Of a DNA stretch of 64,000 bases, positions 11,501 through 23,300 are shown one piece after another. Each line of letters starts with the position of its first letter. The first letter of the stretch is position 1. Source of the DNA: Toxorhynchites rutilus septentrionalis. Lineage: Eukaryota; Arthropoda; Insecta; Diptera; Culicidae. The stretch covers positions 281,887,803 through 281,951,802 of the forward strand of contig NC_073745.1 of assembly GCF_029784135.1 (NCBI RefSeq), given 5' to 3'. Under the pieces are notes generated by a model. It searched no databases and had not been told where the DNA came from. It saw only the letters and a program-made list of their open reading frames with translations. Position numbers and translations under genes: made by a program.

Positions 11501-12739
11501 CAGAGCAGCTTCGGTTCGGCGCTCATCAAGGCAACAATTAGTTTCAGTGAGCGGCAAAGTGTTTCTCCGGCACGTTGCATTAAATGTAATTTACTGAACA
11601 ACATGTCAAAAGCTGGATGGGAAGAAATTTTCCAACTGTGAAAGCTGTGGCGAGCAGCAAACGCAATAGCAAAACAGGAAGGTTTAACCGAACAAGATGG
11701 GAATATCGAGTGATAACAAAAACACAACACCAAATGTTCTTTTCAGAACCATCAACATATTCATAAAGAGTAAACAGTAAACTAATCCATTTTTCAGGTA
11801 GATAGGTAGGTATTCACGTAGGAGAAGAAAATAAAACAATATATTTCGAATATATATTTAACAAAAGCTGTCCACTTTGTATAGTCCTACGTCACTCCGG
11901 TTATATCCCCGACATTACCCACCCGTCTTTTTTACCCACACGGTATCGTTTGGTTAGTTTCCCACTGCGCATCACGAGAGCTTCAGAGCGATCATGTCTC
12001 TTTCGAGAGCTATTTTTTGGATTGCTCTTTCGCTATACGAAATGGTACGGCTGATTATGTGCAGCAGAGTTATGAATATATGAAAATGTACCGTCAGCAG
12101 AATCGCATCTGAATATATGTTCAGGTTGAGAGATGTTTCAAATTTAAATTTCTCTGTTTTTGTAAAGTATTCGAAAATTAATATTAGTTGCGCGCGAACA
12201 TTTAATCGTTCACAAAACATAATATAGACTATTTTCGTTCAAAGTCATGTACTAAGTTCAATAAAGTTCATTATCATTGCACTGTGAATGGCGTGACCTT
12301 GACAATTGTCGCAATAGAGAATGATATGTATGAGCGGTAATGTGTCGCTACAGGGAATGGTCGTTATAGAGAAATGTTGCTGTAAAGAAAAGAATTTATA
12401 TGCGATTTTGAAGGGACCTTTGGATATGTCGTTATAGAGAGATTTGTCGCTATAGAGAGCTTTGACTGTAAGTCCCAGAGTGTCGAATATACGTAAAAAA
12501 AAATTTCGAGATGACACTAGGTCTCGACGATTCATGCAATTTTGGGTGATTTTTCGATTTTCAGAAAACTCAAACTTTGACCGCTTTGCGCCACCCTCCC
12601 TAGAATCCGATTGAGCTGATATTTGGGTGTTGGGTTTTTTTTCGAGGTGGTAAACATTTTGTATAGGGTAACTTTTTGAAATTTTAGGGTCGATTTTTTC
12701 CCCATACATTCATTGGGACCCTAATATAATACAAGATAA

Positions 12740-14462
12740 GGGGCTGTCCACATACCACGTGGACAGAAAAAGCACAATTTTACACTCCCCCCTCCCCCTC
12801 CGTGGACAAGCGTGGACATTTTCATACTCCTCCCCCTGTTGTCCACGTGGACATTTTTGCTTATTTGATTAGAATAATTGAGGAAATAAGTGGATTGCGC
12901 TTACATTAAATTTTAATTCCATTTAAGTTTTATTTTTTTCAAATTTTACTAGCTTTGGTTATCTAGTATGCCAACACAGAAACGCGCAATATACGGTTGA
13001 ACAATCCGTACCCGATTCTACATCACACAATTCCTAAGATTGATCTTGAACAACGCCAATCGAATGAAATAAAATGGATTTAAAATCATTACCGGATACA
13101 ATTTTAGTTCACGATTTTTTAAACACTTGCAGATAAATGTGTTGCTATCACATAGAAAAACGTATTCAATACTAGAAAGTTGATTTACGCTCACAGCTTT
13201 ACTTCAGAAGTGTGCTTATTCCATCTGAAAATCTTAAAGCTTCCTGAGCGGTTGGCAATAGCAACAACAATCCTTGGAGTGGATTTTATATTGTGTCATA
13301 ATATGAGCTCCATCAGTGGCGAACTTTTCGAGTTTATGAAGCGCACAAAAACAATCAGAACAATTTTTGTGCATAGATTTTTTTTTATCAATTAAAAATA
13401 ATTTCAAGATAAGTAAATATGGAATAGAGAGCATGCACTGATATCTAAAGATCTTCATTTGATAAAGGATTGGGGAGTAAAGGGTCGAAATTTATAAGCG
13501 ATTTCAAAACGCCTGTTCCAAAATATAAATCGATATAAATCATGGATATCGTACGTACATATTTTAGTTTAATGTGTATATGCGTTGTAGACAAAAGTCA
13601 TTGCAAGAAAAGATAAAACGTTTTTAGATTGCTTTTTTTTAGATTGTTTTAGATTGATTCATAGAAAGTTTCAGTAGAACTATTTCCTACAGAGCTATTC
13701 TCTATCGAGAATCCGTTTATCCTTCAATTTTCAATCAAAAATATTTCATGAAATATTTAAACGCACCGCAAATCGATGGTCAAATCTGCCAACTGCAAAC
13801 TTGAAAATATTCTATACAAGGTCCAGTTGTTGCTACCTAATTCCACGTATAATTTTATCAGAACGTTGGCTCAATTTTTTGACGACTAGTGGATGTTGAT
13901 GAGATTAAAATACTTTGGAAAAATAATTTTACACGCAAACTATACAGACATTATTATCCTAAGACTAACTGTTCTCGAGATATAACAAAGTGTATGTAAA
14001 AATATGTTTGATGAAAAATTATTTACGCTTATCATGAAATCTCAACCATTATGGAATCGATTAATTTTTATAGTTTTGAACTATGAGTGTAGTTCAAAAC
14101 TATAAAAATAACTATAAAAGTTCGATCATAGGAAATAGCTTGGTCATTAACAGTTTACGTGAGATATTTTTATAATACAGATTACACTGAAGAAGATCAA
14201 TTATATGAGAAAAATAATGAACGTTTGACTGGACAGCGCTCTCAGGCGGCTCAACCGTTTATTTATAAATACGAAGAGTTTTGTAATTCTTGACTATGTG
14301 TTATTTAATTCAATTTTGAATGTATAGGTGGTTGTATTTAAAAAAATATTCTTCCTGTCCACGTGGACTCGATCTATACCCCCTCCCTCCTCTCCGTGGA
14401 CAAGCGTGGACTTTGTCTCCCCCCCCCCCCTAAAGTTGTCCACGTTGTATGTGGACAGCCCC
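12740..14462. mobile_element. Harbinger-like MITE
   Basis: Ends GGGGCTGTCCACATACCACG and its near-perfect inverse, with a 3 bp TAA duplication at 12737-12739 and 14463-14465, as expected for PIF/Harbinger. The ends are C-rich with repeated 'ccgtggacaagcgtggac' phrases. The interior is AT-rich and has no transposase. A related truncated copy lies at 58216-58385. Confidence 0.75.
14065..14108. repeat. Perfect 19 bp hairpin
   Basis: Arms 14065-14083 and 14090-14108 are exact inverse complements around a 6 nt loop. It lies inside the MITE at 12740-14462. Confidence 0.85.
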
Positions 14463-14465
14463 TAA

Positions 14466-15726
14466 CGATTGAAACGATTACGTAGGTGCAGTAAATAATG
14501 AAGATATATCACCCCTAATGAAAATCATAGTTCGCAGCGATTACTTTCAACTATCCGAAAAAACCCAATAGAAATATTTTAATTTTAAAATAGTTAACAA
14601 CACATTAATTCAATATAGGAACGGTACAGTAGGAGAGAAAGGACATGGAATATAACTATCGTTAGAAAAGACGATTCTGCTTGGATGAATGTGGAGAAAA
14701 TCCTGCAAATGAAAATTCAATAATATTTTAAAATATATTTAAATTTTTGAGCTGATCCAAAAGTTTACCGGAAATCGAATAGTTCACCCTGGTTCACCCG
14801 AACCCAAAACATTACAAGGAGATAGATTCATATGTTCCACCAAGAGATGGATTCTTATGCATGTTGCTAGCAGGGGTTAGACATCAATTGAATATAGGCT
14901 ACCCAAAATCAAAATCAATATGGCGTCATTTGTTTATCAACATATCATTTACAAGGATTGAAATCGAAAAATGCGCTGCTTTATGCTAACTGCATGAGCG
15001 ATTTTCATATTTCGGTTTCACATGGAGGTGTTCACATTTAACATGGAGTTTAAAGTTAGTCACTATTCGACTATATAACCGGACCGAGTTGTAAACAACA
15101 GTAATTGATTGAACCAAAATGTCAGTAAACCGCAGCAATATTGGGTACACTGGCAATATGAGGGATTTGACGTTTTAGTCGTACCCCTGGTTGCTAGGAA
15201 CTCTACTATACCATCACTGCTCACATCAAACGCAACCCTGTCGACGGTCATCAGATCCAAACGTCAGACGCAAATGTTGGATCATCGAAATCATCTAAAT
15301 TGCTTCGCACGTAAACAAATCACAGATTTTAGTGAAATTTCATGTGAAATTTTCCAGTGAGCAAGGCACTGGTGCTCATTGGGGCACGCATTTCTACGGA
15401 GTCAAAGTGTGGCTCCATCAGGATCTGGAATCAGTGCGACCTCATTCGGTGTATTTTGTGGAATAATTAATATCGCCCAAACGCATTCGGGGATTGATTC
15501 GACTGGAAGAAGAAAACATACTTTGCAAAATTCCCGTACATAAATACAAACGTGAGAGCTGTCGAGCATCGTTCGGTAAGATATCACAGATGTTCGGGAT
15601 CATAGCGGCTGATGCTGATGCCTGGTGAAAGAGTGATTCACTGGTAAACCGTAGGTGTCCAGTGATAGGTCCGACAGCTGTCGGTGCTTTGTCCGGAAGA
15701 GTCGTATAGAAAATCCCTCGAACACA
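14466..15726 (+). other. Upstream region and probable 5' UTR of WDR48
   Basis: No transposon ends or other gene are recognised. Open frames on the minus strand between 15402 and 15810 run antisense to the WDR48 first exon and match nothing known. The promoter must lie here, but no TATA box stands out. Confidence 0.4.
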
Positions 15727-18515
15727 ATGCTGACGCACAAAAATAATCAGGGCGGCCGGAAGAAGATGCAAGTGAGTGCTTTTTGTTGTCGAAAAAATGA
15801 CGTATTTCAACTAGCTGAATTTATGGATTTGAATCAGTAGTTTAGAAGTATGCTGCAAACATTTATTCTTTATTTTCTTGTACATAAAAAAGCAAAACCG
15901 AGATTAATTTTTTGCTGCTTATGAAAACAAGTATTATCGAAGTAAGATTCGCTTGTTTACTGTTATTTCCACCAAAAACGTTATTGGAGACATGGTAAAT
16001 CCAATAGATATGAAAATCATTCATTGTTCCTCATTAGAAATCGGAAAGACATTTATGTGCCAAAATGTGTATGAATGTGATTATCTTGCTGTACTACGAT
16101 TCAAATTCTTTCTCCACGATACGGTAAAAAAAATAACTGGCAAAGTGTTAGTCGAGATATTCACAATTTTTAAAGCAATATATCCTATTATCACTAAAAA
16201 TAAACGATTTCAATAAAAAAAAATCCTATTATCAGGGGTCAGGGACGGCTGATCACTGTCCTCTAGCCAGCGTGGGACTCTAAACAGAGCTGTGCACGAT
16301 AATCTTCCGGCGAGTCAGAAGGTTTGTGTAAGCTCTGCAAGCCATCCGTGAAAAAAATGAACGCACAGGTAAATTCACAAAGAAATTTGAGACAGGACAG
16401 TTGGCCTAAACCCAAGCATCATAGGTAGCTCGTATGACGATACAGAAGAATTCTACGCGCAGCTGAAAAACACAACGTCGTCGGCAATTTAAACGCTCAG
16501 GTCGGTCAAGAGAAGGAGTTCAGACCGGTAATTGGTATGTTCAGCGCCCATCCGCGAACCAACGGAAACGACCTAAGACTTATCGACTTCGCTGCCTTCA
16601 AGAACATGTCCATACGTAGCACCTTCTTCTAGTACTTCAATACCGTTACACCTAGAGGTCACCTCAGCAAATGGAAACAAATTGACCACTAATTGGTTAA
16701 CGGTCGGAACTTCTCGGATACCATCGACGTCAGAACCTATCGTGACGCTAACATCAATTCAGACCACTACCTGGTGATAGTCAAGCTGCGTTTTAAACTG
16801 TCAGTCGTCAATAACATCAATAACACCAGCGCTCACCACGGTACCACTTACGACGACTGCAGGAGCCGAACGTTGCAGCAACATACGGAGCTCTTCAAGG
16901 GAGGTATCGTGAAACTTGTAGAGTGTATGCAGCGGTTGATAATCAGGATCTGGGACAAAGAACAGTTATCGGAGGAGTGGAAGGACGAGATAATCTGCCC
17001 CTTCTATAAAAAAAGAAGACAAGCTGAATTGTGGGAACTATCGTGCCATCACAATCCTGAATGATGCCTACAAAATTATGTCTCGGATTCTCTTTCGCCG
17101 TCTATCGCCAATAGTAAGTAGATTTGTGGAAAGTTATCATGCCGACTTCATGCCCGGTTGCTCGACGACGGACCAGATTTTTACACTGCGGCAGATCCTC
17201 CAAAAGTGCCGCGAGTATAACGTCTCTACGCACCACATCTTCGTTGATTTCAAGGCCGCATATAATACAATCGACCGACGACAGCCATGGAGAATCATGG
17301 ACGAACACGACATTCCCCAAAAGCGGGGCAGTATGCGGATCTCAGGTGAGCTGTCGGAATCATTCTAGACCCACAGGGGACTTCAACTCTCTTGTCTGCT
17401 TTCAACGTGGCGATGGAAGGTGTTATGCGGAGAGCGGACTTCAACATGCAAGACACGGTTTTCAACAAGTCTAATCAGTTTATCTGCTTCGCCGACGATG
17501 TGGACATAATCGGAAGAACACATGTGACGGTAGCCAACTTGTATACCCGACTGAAACACGAAGCAGGGTTTAGAATCAATGCGTCTAAGATTAAAATATG
17601 CTAGCAGGAGGGACTGATCACAACAGAATTCTTCTTGGTAGTAGTGTTGTGATCGACGGCGACGAGCTCGATGTGGTAGAAGAATTTGTCTACCTTGGCT
17701 TGTTGATAACAACTGACAACAACAACAGCCGTGTAATTCGAAGATGCATAGTCAATGGAAGTCGTTCCTACTATGGGCTCCGCACATCCTTAAGATCCAA
17801 CAAACTCCGACCCCGTACGAAGTGTACCATGTAGAAATTCCTAATTCGATTCCGGTTGTTCTCTATGAAATCCTTCGTAACTTTGAGTGGAGTTGAGGTA
17901 TTGACTTATTTCTACAATTCAAAGTCAAATTTGAGATATATTCTACAAAGATGTCTCAAATAACTGGGACTACAACATTGTCGAACTATGTTCTTTATCT
18001 AGATACAAGATACGAAAGTTATATAATTCATTTCATAGTCAATTTAGGTCACCTTATTTTTGATAACATAAAAATGAGCGCTCTATCACATGTAACAACT
18101 TTGTCGAAGACAGTTTTTGTGTAGAGAATAACTGGCGAGCTCTAAATGCTAATTTCCACTTAAATGCCCCTCCGGGGCCATTGTGTAACGGGTCTAGAAC
18201 AATCCATTATTCTGATAATGAATGGTATGCCTCCATTGCGTCAAAAGCAGCAATGGTTACTTACTATAGAGGGTGCCTTGTAACCACTAGTTTCGGTAGT
18301 GGCAGAATATTTTTCATACCTAGTGAAGGTGACGGTTAGCAGAGAGAGAGAGAGCTAATTAACTCTAACGTCATTTATAGGGGGCTTGCGACCGACTATA
18401 GAGAGATATATATAGAGAGAGAGAGATAGAGATAGAGAGAGAGATAGAGAGAGAGATAGAGATAGAGAGAGAGATAGAGAGAGAGATAGAGATAGAGAGA
18501 GAGATAGAGAGAGAT

Positions 18516-18546
<31 letters not shown>

Positions 18547-20272
18547 TATAGATAGAGAGAGATAGAGATAGAGAGAGATAGAGATAGAGATGGAGAGAGA
18601 TAGAGAGAGAGATAGATAGATAGAGATAGAGAGAGAGAGAGATAGATAGATAGAGATAGAGAGAGAGAGAGATAGATAGATAGAGATAGAGAGAGAGAGA
18701 TAGATAGATAGAGATAGAGAGAGAGAGAGATAGATAGATAGAGATAGAGAGAGAGATAGATAGAGATAGAGAGAGAGAGAAATAGTGAGAGAGAGAAAAG
18801 GAATGATGAAGAAAAAAAGAGAGATAGAGAGAAAGAGACAGAGAGAGAGCCCATGAACTTTTACACTGCTCATTCATAGACCGACTACAGCCTTTCTCAA
18901 TGATTCCATGTCCCCAATCGTTAATTGAGACTCCCACTCTTCGGAATGCAACGCAGTGCTTATATGCAACTTTTTTTTGCACCCAATTGAACTTTCACTC
19001 CTTGCGCACACCTTGCCCAGACGAATCAACGCGCACCGAAACAAAGTTGAAATGTTTTGTTGTCAACAACGTTTGCTCTAAAGTTCGAACATCCTTACTG
19101 CACTGAATCCTTACACCGGTTTATGTACCCTATTTTTGACCGCGCTCGGATCTGGTTTGTCTGCTTCGCATTCTCTGTTGAGGCGGTTGGTATGGGGGTG
19201 CGCTGTTGTTGCTTAGCTTAGAACGAGCGAAGACAAAATGGGCGCAAGAATTTAATATGTGTGTGTGCGTATAGAATGAGGCGGGCATCAAATGAGAGGC
19301 GGTTTTTGGGCTCACTTGTTTCTTAATTCGGTGCACTTCGTACCAAGAGAGAATACGTGTTTGTTATGAATGCGTGCTGATGAAGATTGAACTAGAGCGC
19401 AGCGTATGTTTTCTGAAGACTGGAGACTCCCAACAGACTGTAAATCTACTTTTGCTTCGAACTAAAGTAGTCTTACGTTTTAACTTCAATTTAAAGAACC
19501 TTCTGCAGCGAGTAAGTCAATTAGCATCTGACAAGTACCTATTAGTTGTTCAGTTTTTCTAGCAACTTTCACCACAAACTCGAGGCTTTCTGTATTTATA
19601 CTTTAACTAGCTGACCCGGCAAACTTCGTCCTGCCCTTTCTTTGTTTTTTGTTATCAATACCTTCAAAAATTCATGTTTTCTTACTTACACATCATTATA
19701 ATATCAGATTATTTTCAGACACAATTCTCGTTCAAGATTTTTCAACCACTTGCAAATAACATGTTTCTCCGCTACATGGAATAAATGTTTTATACAGAAA
19801 ATATGATTGAATAAAGACAGCCCTAAATTAGACAATTACTTGCTTAGAGAGGGGGGTGGAGAGTCTAACCACACTAAAATCATTTATTGCACCCTAAAAC
19901 CTCTATATGCCAAATTTCGTTTCATTTTTTTTTTCTGATTAATTCCCGAGTAATGTAGAAATTTGTGTTTCATTTGTATTACAGCCCCCCTTTGGGGAGA
20001 GGGGGCGAGTGTCTAACCATCATAGAAACATGTATTGCACCCTAAAACCTCAATCTGCCTAACTTGGTTTCATTTGCTTGATTAATTCTCGAGTAATGTA
20101 GAAATTCGTGTTTAATTTGTATGGCAGCCCCCCCTTAGAGAGGGGGGAGAGGTCTCAAACTATCACGAAAACCTTTCCCGGCCCTAAAAACCCCTACATA
20201 CCAGTTTTCATGTTGATCGGTTCAGTAGTATATATATATATATATATATTCGTAGTAGTATATATATATTCA

Positions 20273-20344
<72 letters not shown>

Positions 20345-23300
20345 CAAATTTAATAGAATGGTGTTTTCGCAATACCGGCCCTTGGACCCACTTCGTCGTT
20401 CTCGAATATGCCGTCATTACTCGATCACGATAACGAGCATTGGTACGATGGAACGTGATTTAATTCTATATTTCTATCATTTATTTTTTTCGAGCTCTGT
20501 AACACAACACACTTATTAATGATAATCTACAGGTATCGTTCGTGATTCGGGACGCAGAAGAGAAACGGCACCGCAATGGCGTAAACGCTCTCCAACTGGA
20601 CCCGGTCAACGGGCGGCTTTATTCGGCCGGCCGGGACGCAATCATTCGCGTGTGGAACTCGACCCAAACCAATTCCCAGGAACCGTACATCCAGAGCATG
20701 GAACATCACAACGATTGGGTGAACGATATTGTGCTTTGCTGTGGTGGTAGAAATTGTAAGCTTTTTGCATACAGGTTGTATATTAAATATTTGAGTAACA
20801 AACAACTATATCATTGTTTCAGTGATCAGTGCCAGCTGCGATACGACGGTCAAAGTGTGGAACGCTCACAAAGGATTCTGCATGTCAACACTCAGAACAC
20901 ACCGAGACTACGTGCAGGCGTTGGCGTACGCAAAGGATCTCGAACAGGTCGCAAGCGCAGGACTTGACAAAGCCATTTTCCTGTGGGACGTGAACACACT
21001 GACAGCGCTGACCGCCTCAAATAACACCGTTACAAGTGGGTGGAAGAAGCTTTCTCGCGTAGAATGATAATTCTAATATTTTTCTATCGTCATTAGCGTC
21101 CAGTATCTCTGGCTCGAAGGATTCGATCTACAGTCTAGCGATGAATCCCTCCGGAACGATCATCGTGAGTGGATCCACTGAGAACACTCTTCGGATTTGG
21201 GATCCCCGGTCTTGTAATAAAATTGCGAAACTCAAGGGTCACACGGAGAACGTGAAGGCGCTTGTGGTTTCCGACGATGGTACACAGGTTGTATCGGGCA
21301 GTTCCGATGGGAAGATCAAACTGTGGAGCATTGGACAGCAGCGATGTGTGCAGACTATTAGTGTACACTCCGAAGGTAAAATTTAGTCAACGGTTTGATT
21401 GGGTGGTTTCTGTATGAAAACATCTTCCTCTTCAGGTGTGTGGGCTTTGCTCATGACGGAAAACTTTTCGCATGTTATTTCCGGCAGCAGGGACAAAAAA
21501 ATTATTATGACGGAGCTGCGCAACCCAACGAATAGTGTGCTCATCTGTGAGGAGAAAGCACCGGTGCTGAGTTTGTGTTACAATATCGACCAAACCGGTG
21601 TATGGGCAACGACTTGGAACAGTGACATTCGCTGTTGGAAGCTGAACAAGACAGATAAACTGAGCAGCTATAGTTACAGCAGTAATAGCAGTATCAACAG
21701 TGGCGGCGGGGGATCCGTCGTCGGGAGCGGTGGTGGAGATGGAAGTCAAGTAACAAACCCTGCGGCGGTGGGATCAACAAATACCGGGAGCTCCACCAGT
21801 AGTCAAGGAAAAGGTTACGAAGTTGCATGCATTAAGGGCGGAGCAGCAATCAAGAAGTATCATGTTCTAAATGACAAACGATCCATGCTGACGAAGGACA
21901 GCGAGCAGAATGTGGCAATTTACGACGTTTTGAAGGTGAAGAAGGTGGAAGACCTGGGAAAGGTTGATTATGAAGAGGAAATTAAGAAAAGGAGCCAGCG
22001 GGTTTTTGTTCCAAATTGGTTCACCGTGGATTTGAAGACGGGGGTAACAGTATTTCCATTGTATTATGACAATTATCATTTCATTGAAATTGTTTCGCAG
22101 ATGCCAACAATCGTACTGGGCCAGGATGAGGTAGACTGCTTTGCAGCGTGGGTCTCTGCCGAAGCTGGACTTCCGGAGCACGCTGAGTCAGGCTCGGATC
22201 CGAAGGTTAATTACGGCAGTTTGCTGCTTCAAGCACTGTTAGAGTATTGGAAACCACCACCGCCTCATCATCACCTACAGGGTGGGCCCGATATGGAGAA
22301 TGGTTGCGACGGGGACATCCGGGGAAATGATTACTTCATAGTTCCGAAACATACGCCAATCATTTTCAGTGAAGTAGGCGGCCGAAACGTGTGTCGATTG
22401 CTGGTGAAGGATGCCGCCGGTGAAACAGAGAGTGCTCTGCTAAGCGAAACAGTTCCTTCCTGGGTAACCAACGTGGTAATCGAAAGGACAATTCCCAAGT
22501 TTATCAAGCTTCCTTTCTATCTGATGGCACATCCGTCGATGCTGAAGCAGGATCGCAGTAAAAAGGTGAGTTTATTTGCTTCTGTTACACACATTCCAAG
22601 AGGATTGCTGTCACCTCCCGTTGTCGGGATTCGATGGCAGCCTCTCTCCGACAAACAATGCAACTTGAACTTGCTGATCGCAAACGGATCTTCTTTCTTC
22701 CGTTTGGTGTCTCGCGCCGTCGTCCTGTGCGTGTGTGTTTTTCATTTATCGTAAAGCTTGATTTAATCAACCAGGAACGGCTGATCGCGAACGAGTTCAT
22801 CCAGTGTCGGAAGGTGTGCGAGCACGTGCTGGAGAAGGTGCTCGGCGCCGACCTTCCTGCCAGCACTGGCAACTCCAACTCGTCCCAGAACAACAGCCAA
22901 AGTGATGCCAACTCGGAGAGCAGCCAGGTGCCGGCCGAGGAACGAATCGAATTATTGTGCAATGATGTGGTAAGTTCTCGTTTAGTATTGTTGCATTGTG
23001 TTTAAATTCACCGGAATTTTCGAGTTTTCGAGTCTATACTTCTTGAATGGCGTTAACGTTCCCTGTGGAACTTTTGCCGTCTCAACTTAGGCATTAACTA
23101 GCGTCATTTATTAATACTTATTTGAGATTTCTTAAGCCAAATAACACGCCTTGAATATATTCCGAGGGGCAAGCTCTAGAATACGCGTGACCACAGTGCA
23201 AGTCGAAGGAAATTTCTCTGAGAGAAATCCCCCGACCAGAACGGGAATCGAACCCGAACACCCGGCATGATAATGTGAGACGATAACCACTCGGCCACGT

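Larger units (their letters stand above)
9871..11927 (+). mobile_element. Histone-derived interspersed repeat, copy 1
   Basis: Bounded by TGACGTAGGACTACGTCTAA on the left and GACATTACCCACCCGT on the right, the same ends as at 27413-29471 and 33896-35541. It contains an H2A start block (9977-10195), two further H2A/H2A-tail related blocks (about 10780-10985 and 11275-11715) and histone-type stem-loops at 10421-10436 (+), 11012-11027 (-) and 11735-11750 (+). The copy lacks the promoter part seen in copy 2. Flanks are T-rich, so a TTTT-type duplication is possible but not provable. Confidence 0.7.
9453..12468. mobile_element. Pogo/Tigger-like TIR element interrupted by the histone-derived repeat
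   Basis: Ends CAGTGAAAGCTCTCTATAGC and, inverted, GCTATAGAGAGCTTTGACTG, flanked by TA on both sides (9451-9452 and 12469-12470). CAGT ends with a TA duplication are typical of pogo-like Tc1/mariner relatives. Both ends contain further degenerate copies of a 'cgttatagagaaat' phrase. No transposase is visible; without the 9871-11927 insertion about 0.96 kb remain, so it is non-autonomous. Confidence 0.75.
3815..12724. mobile_element. Outer TIR element holding two nested insertions
   Basis: The left end TTAGGGTGCCAATGAA (3815-3830) and right end TTCATTGGGACCCTAA (12709-12724) are inverted repeats with one mismatch. Once the BEL element (4018-9088) and pogo-like element (9453-12468) are removed, roughly 0.8 kb remain, a MITE-sized DNA transposon with no ORF. 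The two interior flanks also mirror each other: both sides carry phrases about escape from a cgaggtggt/accacctcg motif near the ends. No clear target duplication could be read, so the superfamily is left open. Confidence 0.65.

Noticed and set aside
15442..15810. 122-codon gene on the minus strand
   Set aside because: Antisense to the WDR48 5' UTR and exon 1, with no recognised domain.
18355..18982. Three overlapping 150-200 codon Ser/Leu-rich open frames on the minus strand
   Set aside because: They are translations of the GA/GATA microsatellite in each frame; there is no start context, exon signal or domain.
20108..20417. Tyr/Ile repeat open frames on both strands
   Set aside because: Translations of the TA microsatellite.
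23244..23298. tRNA gene on the minus strand
   Set aside because: Good A and B boxes but no closed acceptor stem and a long non-tRNA body follows, so it is the head of a SINE.
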